Part shown: positions 47,911 through 61,427 of the stretch, in pieces
How the letters are laid out: each line of letters opens with the position of its first letter
Position numbering within the stretch: the stretch's first letter is position 1
Assembly: GCF_007655135.1 (NCBI RefSeq)
Contig: NC_045132.1
Coordinates: forward strand, 14,260,001 to 14,324,000
DNA: 64,000 nucleotides
DNA from: Punica granatum
Taxonomy: Eukaryota; Streptophyta; Magnoliopsida; Myrtales; Lythraceae
Direction of reading: 5' to 3'
Translations under genes and position numbers: made by a program
Notes under the pieces: generated by a model
Seen by the model: only the letters and a program-made list of their open reading frames with translations
What the model was told of the DNA's origin: nothing
Database searches by the model: none

Positions 47911-50900
47911 ATGTAGACACGAGATGCGCATTCAAAAACGGCTAACTTTGCTCTGATCGCCTGAAATGAGCAAAACCGGCTTCCGAGCCCAAAAACCACA
48001 CGAACATTCTTTTGGGCAAAATGGATGATTTTGGGCTCGTTTGAACCGTTTTCGCACGCACAATGACAGAACCTCGAAGACGCAATCAATCGAGACCCGA
48101 ACTTCGTCCCAAACTTCCCTCAAGGCCCGTGGGACCCACGGCTTGCCCTAGGGCAACCGTAACCCTCCATGACCATCACTTCCCTTTGGCTTCTTCTTCC
48201 AAGCCAACTTGCCCTTATCTCCTTCAAAATATCAAGTGCACAATTCAGTTCTACACTCCACCTTCATCAATGCTCCTATCTCTTCTTCATTAATGCAATG
48301 GAAGAAGATTTGTCTTCACTTTTCCTTAAACAAACCGCCCAAGCCTTAAGCATGCCTCTAATTGCACTTTTCTTCACTTAATTGTCATTAAGCTTAGCCT
48401 ATATATACTTTCTATGTCATTAAGCTAATTACAACTTACTTCATGCCATCTCTCTAGAATTTCTCACTCTTCAAAAGCTCTCAACTCCCTCAAGAAAACC
48501 GCAGCCCATAGCTTAGCAAAAACCAAGCAAAACCCTCAAGACTTAAGTCGGAATCATGGTATTCACCATCCCGGCTTAAATCCAAACTTCATATCCCACA
48601 TGTTTTCGACCCCCTCTATCCATTTCTGAACTTATATTTTAAGTTTGAAGCCTCCAACCCATCGGAACAGCCTACCACTGAACCGAACAGGATTTTGGTC
48701 CTTCTCGGGTCAAAAATACCCACCCAGGTTTCAAGCCTTTCCAGGCTGGTTTGAGCTATCAAAACCCATCAAACACCTCCCCACACAACCCTAGGGTGTC
48801 AAGGAGTCGAGAAATCCAAGAAAAACCCGCTGGTTTTAACCCAGCACGAAGAAACAGCCCGATTGCCCAGTCATGTTTGATTTTCTGACTGTCCTTGCGA
48901 TTTTCCTTGCAGATCGGGTCGATCCGAGACTCTTTTCACCAAACGACCACCACAGTTACCTCCGGAGGTCAGTTAGGAGTCGGGAGCCACTAACCTTGCC
49001 TCAAAATTCCATCGGGAACCACCGTAGCGATGTCCGACTAGCAAACTGCCCAGTCGGGTCTGTTTCCTGGACATGCTCTATTTTCCGTAATCTTTGCAAG
49101 GCTATACGGGTCAACCCGATAACTTTGGGACCAAGGGACCGCCACCACCACCTAGGAGGGTTCCTTGGCTATCCAGAACAGGGGTGAACCTGCTAGAAAA
49201 TCGATCGAAACAAGCCGAACCGGCCTGCTCCTTCCCGGGTGCCCAGTCGGGTCTGTTCACTTTCCATTCGGGTCTGTAGCGCCTATTCAGGTCTGTTCAA
49301 GCCAAAACAACCCAAACCCGACCCATTAATGGTCCAACCCGACTTCTTACGGTCTCATCCCGCATCCTGAAACCAGGTATAACTATTCTCGACCTAGAGG
49401 AGTTAAAACTTTTACATTTTTATTGTGTTTGTGGTTATAAGGGGTTTTAAGCATGATTTAATTCTAAGATTTAATTTTTATGCAACTGTCGAGTTATATT
49501 ATGCATGTTTATCATCATATTACATGTTAGCATGTCGGGAAGTGTTTAAATCGGAGTCGAGGAAATCATTCCGACCGGGAAAAACCAAAGGGGCTCTCGG
49601 GTTTGTCTCCAAGGGAGATAACCGAAATCTATTTTGGGCTTTTCGGGTCAACAATGATTTCATTGCCCCGATTTAAGTCGTCTCCCGAGTTTTTATGCTT
49701 TTACTACATCCATGAAGCCGGTATCGTTTTATCGATTCCATAAATAACGTGTTTGTGCATGTTTGTATGTTTAAATGCGTTTTTCAAACTCATGGCGATA
49801 CCGACTTTGTTAAATACGTGTTATTTATCGTGTTTAACATTTTGAGCATGCGAGAAATAGTCGAAATCGGGTTAAAGAGAATGCTTGAAACCAGAAAGAG
49901 GTCAAGGAAACCCACGGCTATTCCCAAGAGGAAAGAGCCGAGAGTCTTTTGACCTTATCTGGGTCAAGAACGGTCTCTTTACTTCAATGAAATCCATTTC
50001 TCGGATTTTGTGCAAATTACAATTTCAATATCATCGCAAATCCCGCATTAAAATGTCTTTTAGAATGTTGTTTTTCCAAACAAAATGCATGGATTCGGAA
50101 GTTGATGACTCTTTAGGGGCCATTTAGGTTCTTAGGATATTTTGGTCATTTTGATCAAATTATCCTCGACCTTTCTGGAACCCTCTTGGTCGCCGAGTCA
50201 CGAATCGTTTTCATTAAATTAAGCTTTTCGGGTACTCAGACTCCATTCAGTGGATCAATTCATGATCTATCTTATTGTCTGTAACCCGCACATTTACTGC
50301 ATTCAACAATAATGTACAAACAATAAATTCACCAACAGGTTAATCGGGACACTCACATAATTAAATCCACTTGGCATTGATAAGTTTGCATGAATTGACA
50401 ATTAACTGATAATTCGCGTCGATGAGTTGTCAAATGATGTTAATGCCATTTTCAAAACTTGTCTATTTCAAAATTCGAGACGCGTAGTCCGATGTAGCAC
50501 GGACAACTAGAAAGGACTTGTGTATATCGACTTGAGTTTTTACCTGATTTCAGGTAACTCAGGTCATGATACAAAATATCTTTCTAGATCACTTCCGGCT
50601 AGATCGACCGATTCTTTGGCTTTTTTGGGTTTCTTGCATAACCATGGACGATCTAGGGAATTGGTCGACACAGGCTATAGGTCGAAGTGGCCCACACTGC
50701 GATGTTTCCCTTTTTTGAAAACAATTTTCAAGTAAAGGGCAAAATCGTCTTTTCACAAATTAGTGACACCCCTAGGGTTAGCTTGACAGAAACATTACAA
50801 TATCATAATAAGAATAGGCTACCTGTTCAGGTGCAGGTTTATCTGCAAAGTCTTTTCTTATCTAATTGATGAGTTTATGTCATCCTATCGTAGACTCGGG

Positions 50901-52030
50901 TAACTAGAATGGTTATCTCTGTCACAAAACATGCAAAATGCTGATTAATCATTCAATCGACCTAACCAAACATTAGACAATGGTTAGGGGAACTCTAGAT
51001 TCCAAATCTAGAGTCAAAACATGAGTTTAGCTAATTTAGTGAAATTTCAGTGTCACAATACAGAACAATTTTAAAAGTAATCCACACACAAAGGACTTGA
51101 CTACAGACACCATGTCTGTCAAGTCCTTGAAACAAAGCTAAATGCAAAAATGTTTTGCACGAGTTTGTCTGTTTAACATATGGCATTTGTTTGCAAAAAT
51201 ACCCATGGGTTAATAATTTATTAATCCACGTACATTTGGCAATAACAAATACATTGTCTGTTATATGCATTTTGTTCATTATTTTTCTGCTATTATTTGT
51301 CCATGCGAGTCGAGTCCGACCCATAGGACGCATTGCACTTAGGGTTCAACGCCCTAACCATCAGTCATGAGGTCCAACACCCAATTCACTGAGAGCGCAT
51401 GTTGAATTTATGTTTTTTTTTTCGATTTTTTCCTGAACTCAAGGCGAGTCGAAGTGGAATAATAACCAAACGCTAACTTACTGGGATTCAATCATTTGTA
51501 ATTTTTATTCATTGTTTTCTAGAGCATTGTAAGGATTTTACTTTATACATTCATTCTGTAAGAATCCCAGTCGATGAGCGAACAATCCGAGAGTCGAATT
51601 AATCGAATCGGTCCAATGCTTGCCCCGACAAGAGTAATCCCAAGATTTTGCGATTCCAGTTCACGTAGGAATGCAAACATAATAGTTTGATGAACTGTAA
51701 TGCAAGATAGTGAATTGAGTCCCTGACATACGGGCTTACTTCTCTCTCAGCTACTCAATAGACATTGTTTAATTCACCGAATTTTTTGTGTCAAAACGTG
51801 TAAGCTGAGCACAGCTTAATTTACGCAGTAAATGAAATAAAATTGCAAGTCTAGCAAACAAGAGTACCGAAAGGGCGTGCGGGATATAGGCTCTCACGTA
51901 ACGTGAACCCCCGAACTCAGATATTTCGGTTCCGCACAGACCAATGCCTTAGCAAAACTAGGTGTATCACTACCCCTAGATCCGAGTAACTTACCGGCCC
52001 TCGACTTTCATGTCGTAAAATGGTAAGTGG
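47911..52030 (+). mobile_element. Possible long LTR of a Tat/Ogre-type Gypsy element
   Basis: TGTAGACACGAG at 47911 resembles the start of many plant Gypsy LTRs. A TATA-like CTATATATAC lies at 48399-48408, followed by a run of short C-rich sentences with repeated CGGGTCTGTT (49055-49290). At 52012-52040 is TCGTAAAATGG..GTGGTGACTC, which looks like the LTR end and primer region of such elements. There is no coding frame in the whole stretch and no second LTR in the window. This is a style-based inference. Confidence 0.35.
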
Positions 52031-53997
52031 TGACTCTTTCTCACGCGTGTTCATCACGCATCTCCGGGAAGATGGACACTCCCAAGCCGCGTGATCCAAA
52101 AGCGCGCATGCAGGCCCCGACAAGAGTTCACATTCGGGTCCGTACATAAAAGAATCAACCCTAAAGATGAAATCAAAGTGCAAACTAATCTTGCCCGAAA
52201 GCGAGGGATGGTGGAAGGAAATCAAGGAAACCAAGGGCTCCAGTAGCAATTATAAAGTATGTTAGGTAAGGTATGTAAATGCAAGTGCACGTAATGTAGA
52301 GATGCATGTAATGCAGATATGAAAGGGTGCGCGAAACGAAAAGAATAGTGCTGAAAAGGTAGTGTTGTGTATTGAAGATGTCTGTCATTTAAAGATATGA
52401 GGCGTTGAGCTAGTTTGTGTATTTGTCGCAGAGAGCTTTACAATGAGTGTCTCTTCTTGCTTTTATAGACCCGAGTGTAGGATGGTCCATTATTCCAAGA
52501 TTCGGCCTTATTCGAACATTAAAAAAAAAAAAAGCAATCAACTAATCTACCAATTGCCTTAACTACTCGCTAAAACTAGGAAAGATATATCATGCTAGCT
52601 ACAAAGAGGGAAATTGCCTAACATTGATCAATTTGCCAGCCTTCAAACAAGCTGTATCCCTTGCCTTTACACGCACATCCAACCTATCTAGGAAAGAATA
52701 TAGTCAATTTCCTTGTGTGAGCTCCTGACCTCGTGCGTCCAGTTATGCCATGTCCGGTTTGATTTTGCTATGGAAAGGTTCCCCAGTTGCCATGTAGAAT
52801 CGCCATCTCCATGTATGAACGGGTCTAGGTTCGTGTGTCGATCTCGTCTTAGAAAGCATTGGGATCCTTTCCTTATGAAAGCTAGAGAAAGCTCTCAGCT
52901 GATTGCAGTTTGATCAGCCTAGCTAGAAGTTTCCATAATGGCTGTCCAAGTCGGGTGATGTTACGGTGTATCGGGCTGGGTTCAAGAATTTGACCATAGG
53001 CCGCCTCCTTGCTAGGCTCTTTTGTCTGTCCAATGCGTCATGTCGTGTTGTGGACCTCTAGTTAGGCCCAAAATGACCAATGAAGCTCAAACATAAGTCA
53101 CATGGTCACGGGCTCCGCAACCTACGTTAGGTGTGAAAATTAGGTGTAAACGTAGTCATATTATAAAAGTAGGGGTTACAGGCAGTATTTATTAAATTGT
53201 AGGGGATGTGCTCAAAATTTACCTAAATTTTTAATTTAAAATTGTGCATAAGATACATCATAGGCTATAAATTAATTAGAGCTATATTGTACTTCAATCA
53301 TAATACAACCACTCATGATCTAGATCTTATTAGTAAATAATCCTAGCATTGTATATTTTCTGTATATTGCTGATCCTAATTAAAATCAATATGTATATAC
53401 TTATTGTAGATAATTAATTGAAATATATTTGATGATGAATTATGCAAGCGGATCGCTTGCAATTTGGGGGCAGAAAATATATTATAAGGAGGTCATAGGG
53501 CTTTGAAACTTGTGAGTGTGAGAGAGTTGACTGATTAGTCCAAGAAATCAAAGATTTGTTGACTCCCCACCAGTCAACATGTGAACATGTGTAACAGCTG
53601 TCCAGAAATATGAACGATACTTCATATATATAATATACATATATATATATATATACTAGTTATTTGAGGCACGGATTTATTAAATAAAATTTATTTCACA
53701 GAGTCAAATTAATATTGAAGATTAATTCAATTCAGGCGCTTTTTATTTATGTGCATCAAGAAATGTGAATATGGTATATTCTCTGAAATGAATTTAACTA
53801 AAATAATGTTAAAATACTGGGATTCATAATCAACTAATTATAATATTATGTCAATTAACAAAATTAATATCTCACATTCAATAAATAAAAAAATTTGAAA
53901 AAGGAAGCTTCAGGTAACTATTATAAATCATGATGAGGTTTTAACATATATACCTAGATATATACATGTTTGAAAAAAAATGTATTTATGATTATAT
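52031..53997. other. Intergenic, no gene supported; TA microsatellite
   Basis: The first ~500 bp may be the internal leader of the element before it. An AT-dinucleotide tract lies at about 53622-53655. Nothing else recognisable. Confidence 0.4.
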
Positions 53998-54208
53998 AAA
54001 TATTTACCCCCATTAATCATATAGGAGTAAAACTTATATATGTTGATAGACATATAGATATGATGAAAATTTTTAAAATAATTGACTATATTTTTTATTT
54101 AAATCCCAGGGTTGAATCTTTTTAATATTTATCCCTATTAACTACATCAGAGTAAAACTGATATATGTTGATATATACATGATGAAATTTTTATAAACAA
54201 TTGACTAT
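53998..54208 (+). repeat. Two direct copies of a ~90-bp AT-rich unit
   Basis: ATATTTACCCCCATTAA.. (from about 53998) and ATATTTATCCCTATTAA.. (from about 54126) run in parallel through GGAGTAAAACTTATATATG / AGAGTAAAACTGATATATG to AATTGACTATA. The second copy ends exactly where homology to subtilase begins, so the repeat borders the break of the pseudogene. Confidence 0.75.
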
Positions 54209-55905
54209 AATTGCTGGGATGGACGAGGCTGCCAAGGATAGTGTAGACATCATGTCCATATCCATCGGCCGTGGCGTTCAATATAACCTTCCCTTTCGCT
54301 TTCACGATGTTAGTGCACTTAGTATTCTACCTGCCGCATTTCGCGCAATGGAGAAGGGCTCGTGTCTGCGGCGGCTGGGAATATTGGCCCGGAATCAGGG
54401 GACAGTATATAATGGAGCTCCATGGATTATGACAGTCGGTGCGTCGAGTGTGGACCATGATTTCCCAGCATACGTCGTACTCGACCATGGGCAGAAATTC
54501 ACAGGGTCATCCTTGTATAGGAGCAGTGCAGGGATTACTAAGCCGGTTGGCGTTGTTTACAACAATGGAATTGAAGGGACAGGCCAATTGCCCCGCTTCT
54601 GCAATAGAAGCACGCTTGATCCCATCGCAGTCAAGGGAAAAGTGGTTTTGTGCGACATGGTCCCAGAGTTGAAAAAACAGCTCTTTACCGAAGGAAATTG
54701 CTGTTTTTGAAGCTAGAGTAGGGATGATCGCCATGACAGAGGAGGGTGGTGATGCGGGTCTTATGGCAGATGCTCTTATGCTCGTACCATCTCAGATAAC
54801 TGGAAGTACGGCCGGCAATGCAATCAAGAAATATATGTTGTCCAACCCTAACCCTGACAGTTCAAGTGAGTTTTGGTGCATATCGACTTAAAAGGCTGGT
54901 CCCAGTCGTAGCGAGTTTTAGCTCAAGAGGCCCTAACTTGCCATGTCCACGGCTATTGAAGCCTGATCTTATTGCTCCAGGTGGTAATATTATGGCTGCA
55001 TGGCCAAGTGATGTTTTTCCTACTCCCTTTCCACGTGATAAAAGGAGGACTTGGTTCAATATCTTTTCAGGCGTGTAACTTGCCTTAGTTACTTCTTTCT
55101 ACTTTGCAAAAATTCAGTTACGAATTATGCTCGAACACTACGTGCTACATATTATTATGCACGGGTACTACTCATGCCGCCAGCGATAATGTATTGATGT
55201 GCCCAGTTTCATTGATGCATGTGCACGATGTTACAGGCACTTCCATGGCATGCCCCCATGTTAGCGGGCTCGCTGCATTGTTGAGAGCAGCTCATCCCGA
55301 TTGGAGCACAAGCGCGATCAAGTCTGCTCCGATGACCACTGCTCATGTCCACAACAATTACGGACAGCTCATCAGCGACAGTGCTAACAACTTAGCCGCC
55401 GGACCGCTTGCCATGGGCGCTGGTCATGTGAACCCTAGACGGGGGCCATGTCCCCCGGCCTAGTTTATGACCTCACCGCTGATGACTATCTAACATTTAC
55501 GTGCAGTCTCAACTACACAGCAGAGGAGGTACAGAGGATTGTGCATAACTCTAGCATGAGATGCTCGAAAAAATTCACTGACCCAGGTGAGCTGAACTAC
55601 CCATCATTCGTCGTCTTAATGGCGGTAAACAGAACTGTGTTGGGCAGCTCACCAATGTAGGGAAGCCCGGGTCTGCCTACTGGGTGCCTGTCATGGCCCC
55701 AACCTCTGTGACCTTGAAGGCAGAGCCCAAGAGGTTGGCTTTTGGACCGGTCGGGGATAAGAAGAAATACACGGTGACATTCATAGTTACCAGTACCGAC
55801 ATAGATATGAAGCATGGTTCCATTACATGGAAAAACAGAGCACAGAGTGAGAAGCCCAGTACTCTTTCTCTCGGAATGACGGTTCCGTTACCGGTACCGA
55901 CATAA
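54200..55905 (+). pseudogene. Subtilisin-like serine protease (SBT/S8 family), 5'-truncated and frameshifted
   Basis: Plant subtilases are secreted proteases of about 750 aa. Here homology starts in mid-domain (AGMDEAAKDSVDIMSISIG, 54208 on). The signal peptide, the I9 propeptide and the catalytic Asp and His regions are absent. Then follow PWIMTVGASSVDHDF, KGKVVLCDM, and after a shift near 54700 the PA-domain end (MIAMTEEGGDAGL). Another shift near 54860 leads to VVASFSSRGPN and LIAPGGNIMAAWP. An intron-like block occupies 55071-55236. [21 protein letters not shown] at 55237 carries the catalytic Ser. [10 protein letters not shown] follows, a shift, [12 protein letters not shown] and ELNYPSF. 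After a last shift near 55640 comes the fibronectin-III-like tail (TNVGKPGSAYWV, FGPVGDKKKYTVTF) to a stop at 55903. At least four frame breaks make it non-functional. Confidence 0.9.
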
Positions 55906-57209
55906 ATGATGGGTCTCATATCATGACGATGTACTGAATGGATTATGCTTCATAGTCGTGTAAGTCTAAGAATAACGATCAATGTGATATATCCTTGGCC
56001 GTTTGAGGAAGAAAATTCACCTCTAAGCGATTGTCATTAAATATGAAAGGTGATTGATTCAAGCTTTTTTTATTGCGACAGAAGTCTGTGGTCGCTGTGA
56101 ACATCCGAAGCACAAGTCTCTGATTCTTGCTCGTGTCGTACATTATAGTAGGAAATATTTACAGTAGAGCATGAATCTTCAGATTTGCATATCCTAAAGG
56201 TGCAATGCATATCCTAAAACCCTAAAATTCTTGCTCGATGAATTCACCGCTTTTGAACTTGGGGCATTCTTCTTAATTAATTCCAATTTTTTATCTTCAA
56301 AAAAAGAAAAGAAAAAAGAGGAAAAATAAAAGAAGCTATATCGACTGTTTTCGAACTTTCTAGGCGATAATTTCAATTTTTAAAATTTGGAATGATAGTC
56401 GAGATCAAAAAATAATTTTCTGGATAATGTTAATCCTTTTATTTTTCTGAACAGGACGGTAATTTCAAAATATTTTTCAAATATCTGATCGTTGCGATAA
56501 AAATTCGAAAATAATCAAGCAATTTCGATCGGACGTGTTTCGAGGACCCGATGTCAATTCTAGTCACAATTTGAACTCTCTTAACACAAATTGGATTTTT
56601 CACTGAGCCGAATGTTTTTCGGATTTGCCAATTTCAAAACATACATTCGGGAAGAAAAAACACACAAATTCGACCACCTCACGCTTGAATTGGTACTTTT
56701 CACGTAACTTTTGCTTCATATAAAATGCACGACTACCAACTTCATTGCACATAATACATCACATACATTCATTCGTTCGCCGAGTTCGGAAGTTCCAGAA
56801 GATAAATATAAATCTTTCCTCCATTGTGTCCAAGCATACATGATCTACATACATACATAGATACAAATCAAGGTCAAAAAACCTGGATAGCTTATCCTTC
56901 ATAATCCCTTGAACCAAAATGACAAAAAACCCAATTGCGTGGTCTTAAAATTGCAGCATCAACCAAAAATCAAAAACCTATATATCAAGGACTTCTAATC
57001 TACCCTGTCCAAGGAAATGTGAAAGTACAATTTTGCCATTCAGACACTCGGCATCATGGGAATGACGAGAAAATCTAACTTGCCAGATGGGTGGGTCAAT
57101 GCAACCGATTAATGATGGTTCGGTATCCGTACATCGAGGGGTGCACACCGTGGAGGCAAGTTTTATTTCATTACGGACGACCAACAAAATATCTTCTTTA
57201 TCCTAATCT
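55906..57209. other. Intergenic, includes the 3' region of the cyclin gene
   Basis: Between the subtilase pseudogene and the cyclin stop. The last ~250 bp (about 56960-57209) should be the 3' UTR of the minus-strand cyclin gene. No further coding frame is seen. Confidence 0.5.
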
Positions 57210-58407
57210 TCATCTGGCAACTGTGGAGGCACAAGTGGATTCATCACTGGCAGTAGCAGACCAATTCTGTTTTACCCTACAGGCCCTAATCGGCCTCTCA
57301 ATAGGGAGCCCTTCAGAAGAAGCTCCTTTCTCCAGCTGCAGACAGTATGATCTAAATGTGTCTACGCTGACATAAAGCCTGAAATTGATTCCGAATAGGA
57401 ACTTCATCTCCAGCCGGTTGAGCTCAAATGTGCTTACTCCTCCTACCTTCGCATAGTATGCGTTATTAAAGAATCTGCCACAACCATGCAACAAATAATG
57501 AATATTTGATTGACAGGAGAAGACCACTTAAGCATGACAAGCTCCCCTAACATTACTTAAAAAGATTATTTTTCCTAGCAAAATTGATGAGCATGGGGGA
57601 AAAGATTTGAGGTCCTGTTGATCGGCAAAAGAGAAATGCGATCTCTAATATGATTATTTGCATATGGTATGTTTAAAAGAATAAAAGCGTGCTTGATCCA
57701 ACTTTGCAAGATAATCTTATCATGAAGAATATTAACTATAACATCCTTTCCCTATTCTTTTCATAAATCAAAATGAGAGAAACAGAAGAATTGGCCAAAA
57801 ACAAAATACACCCATGTGCCTCCTTACATTTTCCGAAACTCTTTAGAGCAATCCATCAAATCCCACGAATACATTTTCACAATTAAATGGACTGAACAAT
57901 ATAAGAGTTCACGTGTTTAGAAAAGACTAAAATTCAAAGACTTGCTTATAGGATTAAAGACGAGGTTAAATGCAACTACGAGATTTCATGGGATGTGAGT
58001 ACTTACGCGTCATCAATAAATTTTGCTGCTACCATAATACTTGTTATCAAAAGCCGATGGACATTCAGAGAAGTCAAGTGACCATCAGTTCCTTTAAGGA
58101 ATCTATCCACGTAAACTTGTGCAATGACGAAACACGATGGGCTGCAACCAAAGTACTTGAATACCCGATCGATGTAATGGCGAATGCTCAAAGTTGGCGC
58201 TCTCATACCGTGGAATACAGTAAAAGTGTTCTTAATTTGTGCTGTCTCCAGTAGCCTCTCATTCTTTTGCACAGATATTTCAAGGAATGAAGAGAGGAGG
58301 GTTATGACCTGAGGAGATCCAATAACTTTTTTGCCCAAATCCATAAGGCCCAATGAGAGGTGAATGTCTGAGGTTAGGTCATCCACGTCAGATGCCAAAG
58401 TCCCCAT
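57210..58407 (-). CDS. P/U-type cyclin (cyclin-P3-like), two coding exons
   Basis: P-type (also called U-type) cyclins resemble yeast PHO80, bind a PHO85-like or A-type CDK, and link nutrient or hormone state to cell division (family knowledge). Coding exons are 58407-58007 and 57474-57210. The intron 58006-57475 has GTAAGT/CAG borders, giving 666 nt, 221 aa. The single cyclin box runs from about 33 to 182: VITLLSSFLE, the hallmark VFHGMRAPTLSIRHYIDRVFKY, CSPSCFVIAQVYVDRF (88-103), SLNVHRLLITSIMVAAKF (113-130), NNAYYAKVGGVSTFELNRLE and FRSYCLQLEK. The tail of about 35 residues is Ser/Thr-rich. The start MGTLASDVDD lies 11 bases after a splice acceptor (TTGCAG, 58419-58424) and matches the N-terminus style of P3 cyclins. 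The frame is open further upstream, but that part is intron. Confidence 0.9.
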
Positions 58408-58418
58408 TCCAAGACTTT

Positions 58419-61400
58419 CTGCAAGATAATATAGGCAATTGTCAAGAAGCATTTCATTACCAGCTATTGTAACAAATGCATCATGAGCATCATGGAAAAT
58501 TTGAGCAGTTATATGCCCATAAGTTATTCCCCTCTGGATCGGATTTTGTATGTTAAAGCTAAAGAGAGCATAATCATATATTAAGAACTTATGTTTTTGG
58601 TAGTAAAATAAATTCAAACATGAAATGTCAGACAAAAAGCTAATCACAGCCTCCAAGCAACAACTAGTTATAGCTCAAAGGGGGAAATGCCACCAGAAGT
58701 CAAGCTGTTACAATCATTACTGAGTGCTGCATTCTTCTCCGTGCCAGAAACTGCCATGATCTCTATTAAACCATTATCCTATTATAAACATCTTTTATTC
58801 TTTTGTTTAAACTTCATTGCCATGATGCAGAGCCATGTTGAAAACCTGTCTCTATAAAGTTTACGCATTTGTCTCAAAGCAAAGTGAGAGACCTAGACAT
58901 CTAAATTCTCGTCATTGTTAGCATGCTAAGATGACCCAGAATAAAATTTATTTCATGCACGTTGATGAGGAAAAATTGTCACTTGGAAGAAAGAATGCTG
59001 AGTTCTCTCCAATCAATTGCCGAATCCAACTGAAAGCTCATACCATGAATTTGGACACTCAAGAACTTCATGAGAGTGATGGTTGCGCAGATCCAGCTCA
59101 CTGGTTACTAGCTATATTTGGAGGAACAACTTTCTTTAAATGCCTATGAAAGCGAGTTCATACAAGACGCAAACATGTCTGGAGATACCCAGGGATGGGA
59201 GCGAAGAAAAGGAAAATATGCATGAAGCAGCCAACATAGCTAGGGTAACAGAAGTTTTTTTTTCATACAACTGCTCCAACTCCTATTCACATCAATATTT
59301 TATAATCATACATACTTCCTAGACCCTGCTGCAGGAAGGAAAGTTTTTTCTTTAGTCTCCCTCATGACCTGTGTTGGAGAATGGACGAGAAGTCGCCTTC
59401 ACGGAACACTTGCCCATATTGTCAAAGAAAGGATTCTCAGTGCTATGATACGTTATCTTAATTGCAGCTGTGTGCTTATTTGTCCCAAATATTTGTCCAC
59501 GGCTTTACTTTATTTGGCCTCAACTTATTTCACAGATTTTCCAGGACAATGAATTTCAACTTTCCACTTTTTGGTTAGCAAACTACTAAACTCATCTGCA
59601 ATCATTTTTATCAAATAGATAAATTTTAGAAAATGACATATCTAAAATTTTCAGTCAAAAATTTTGGGAAACAACCTAGGCTGGCTAAGACAGTTCACCA
59701 CTCAGCCAATAATAGAGGGAGACTGAACTATCTCTAATCAGATTGAACTCCAGCAAAATGGTCGGCTAAGGCCACCATAGTCATCAGAAGATGCTGGAGA
59801 TGTCTGAAGTGTCAGGATCCCCACTAGGGACGAGGTTGATGGCATTGAGCACCTTGAAACCAAGAACTGGTTGGGAACCCACAGTGAGCTTGCTCCTAAC
59901 CAATCTGGCTTGAAGAGGGTTGAGACAGCTTAATGCCAGCAATCAGCTGACTGTTTTGCCAAATTTAAGTAGTAGATGGCAGTAGCAGCAGTGGTTGGAG
60001 GTGGCAAGCTGTGGTGCAGCAGTCTTGCGCAAACTTCACTATCCAAACATGATTTTCTTCTCGTTATTTTTGCATCAACAAATATAAGAAAAATGAACTA
60101 CTTTCAAGGAATTTTGTCCCTGCTGATTATTGCTTGCTGGAAAACAAATTTAGCGAAACAAAAATCCCTAAGTCCTTGAAGATGGCTGCAGTGCCTGTCT
60201 CCCTCGAGGAATTCGAGAGGTCATCAACACAGCAAATATGAGCATCTTGGGCTGACAGTTGTCTTATATAGTTAGGTTCTCCTCTTCCATCAATTAGAGA
60301 ACTTGCAAATCCAGCTCGATTAATAAACGTGGCAATCTCATGTAGCGTCGCTCCCGACTCTTGAGGCAGAAATCATGGTTTAGGACAGGGAAAACAGTTA
60401 CGAAGGAACAAGAATGCACAACAGAACCTCAGACTGATCGAGAACACGAGAATGGAGATTACTTATTCGGAGGAGGAACCCAGCACTCCAGAAGTAAAGG
60501 GCAAATACATAGAGGCCAAAAAAGTGGCTAGATTTACTGAGTCAAGAACTACAGTTACGAAGGAACAAGAATGCATAACAGAACCTTAGACTGATCTAGA
60601 ACACGACGATGGAGACTACTTCGGAGCAGGAGCCCAAAGAACAGAGCAAATACATAAAGTCGAACAAAGTACCTAAATTTATCAAGTAAAGAAGTAAAGC
60701 ACTATAAGCACTATTTAGCCGGTTTGTCACAAAGACAAGAGGGAAAAGAAACAAGAAGAATGAGCAAGGAAAGCAAAGAAGAAAATACTGAAATTCACAT
60801 CAATAAGGATGTAATTTCGTAGATCATTCGACATAGTTGCCTTCATCACTGGACATACTCAAACCAAAAACCAATATAAATATATATATATATATATGTA
60901 TATATTGTGGGTTTTTCTCCTCTCCCTTACTTATGCACAGCATAAACCCATTCATTAGCAGTTTTCTTAATGAAAAGCTTCCAACCATTAATGAATTCCC
61001 TCATTGGGAGAGAAATCATCGTGTGGGTCGGGTGGGTGTTTCTCAAAATTCTCCTCTGCAATGCTTCATCATGTCAGATCTCATGGCCTTAGCAGATGAT
61101 GAAAGCAGAAGAACAGCAAAACTAAAGTATCCAAGAAGCTCCCATTGAACTAGATCTAGCCAAATTTAACCAGAAAGAAGACAACAGACCCACCGAAGCA
61201 ACCAAACATGGAAGTAATTAACCCCAACAGGAAAAACCGAATAACCCGAACATGAGTGGAAAGGGGAAACCGAGGCCACGTGCAAGTTCAGGATCAAGAT
61301 TCATTCAAGTAACAGAGAAGAAGAAATTCGCCACAGCTCTAAGCACTGACTTCGCGGCGAGCAACAGTAGCTCAAGAGCAATAGCAGCCAAAAAAAAAAA

Positions 61401-61427
61401 AGAGTATTACAGAGAAGGGGGGCTTAC
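58419..61427 (-). other. Large intron in the 5' leader of the cyclin gene (inferred)
   Basis: Donor GTAAGC at 61427-61422 and acceptor TTGCAG at 58424-58419 on the minus strand would join the leader exon to the coding exon (3009 bp). Inside are a tandem duplication at 60394-60699 and an AT-dinucleotide tract at about 60880-60905. Scattered short frames have no family motif. Long leader introns often carry enhancers in plants; no such element is proven here. Confidence 0.5.
60394..60699. repeat. ~157-bp tandem duplication in the cyclin leader intron
   Basis: ACAGTTACGAAGGAACAAGA starts copies at 60394 and 60551. Shared text continues through ATGCA.AACAGAACCT.AGACTGATC and GAGCAGGA/GAGGAGGA to CAAATACATA. 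Moderately diverged. Confidence 0.85.

Noticed and set aside
58405..58656. Upstream start for the cyclin at 58656
   Set aside because: The extra 83 residues have no cyclin character, and a good splice acceptor (58419-58424) interrupts them; MGTLASDVDD is the family-like N-terminus.
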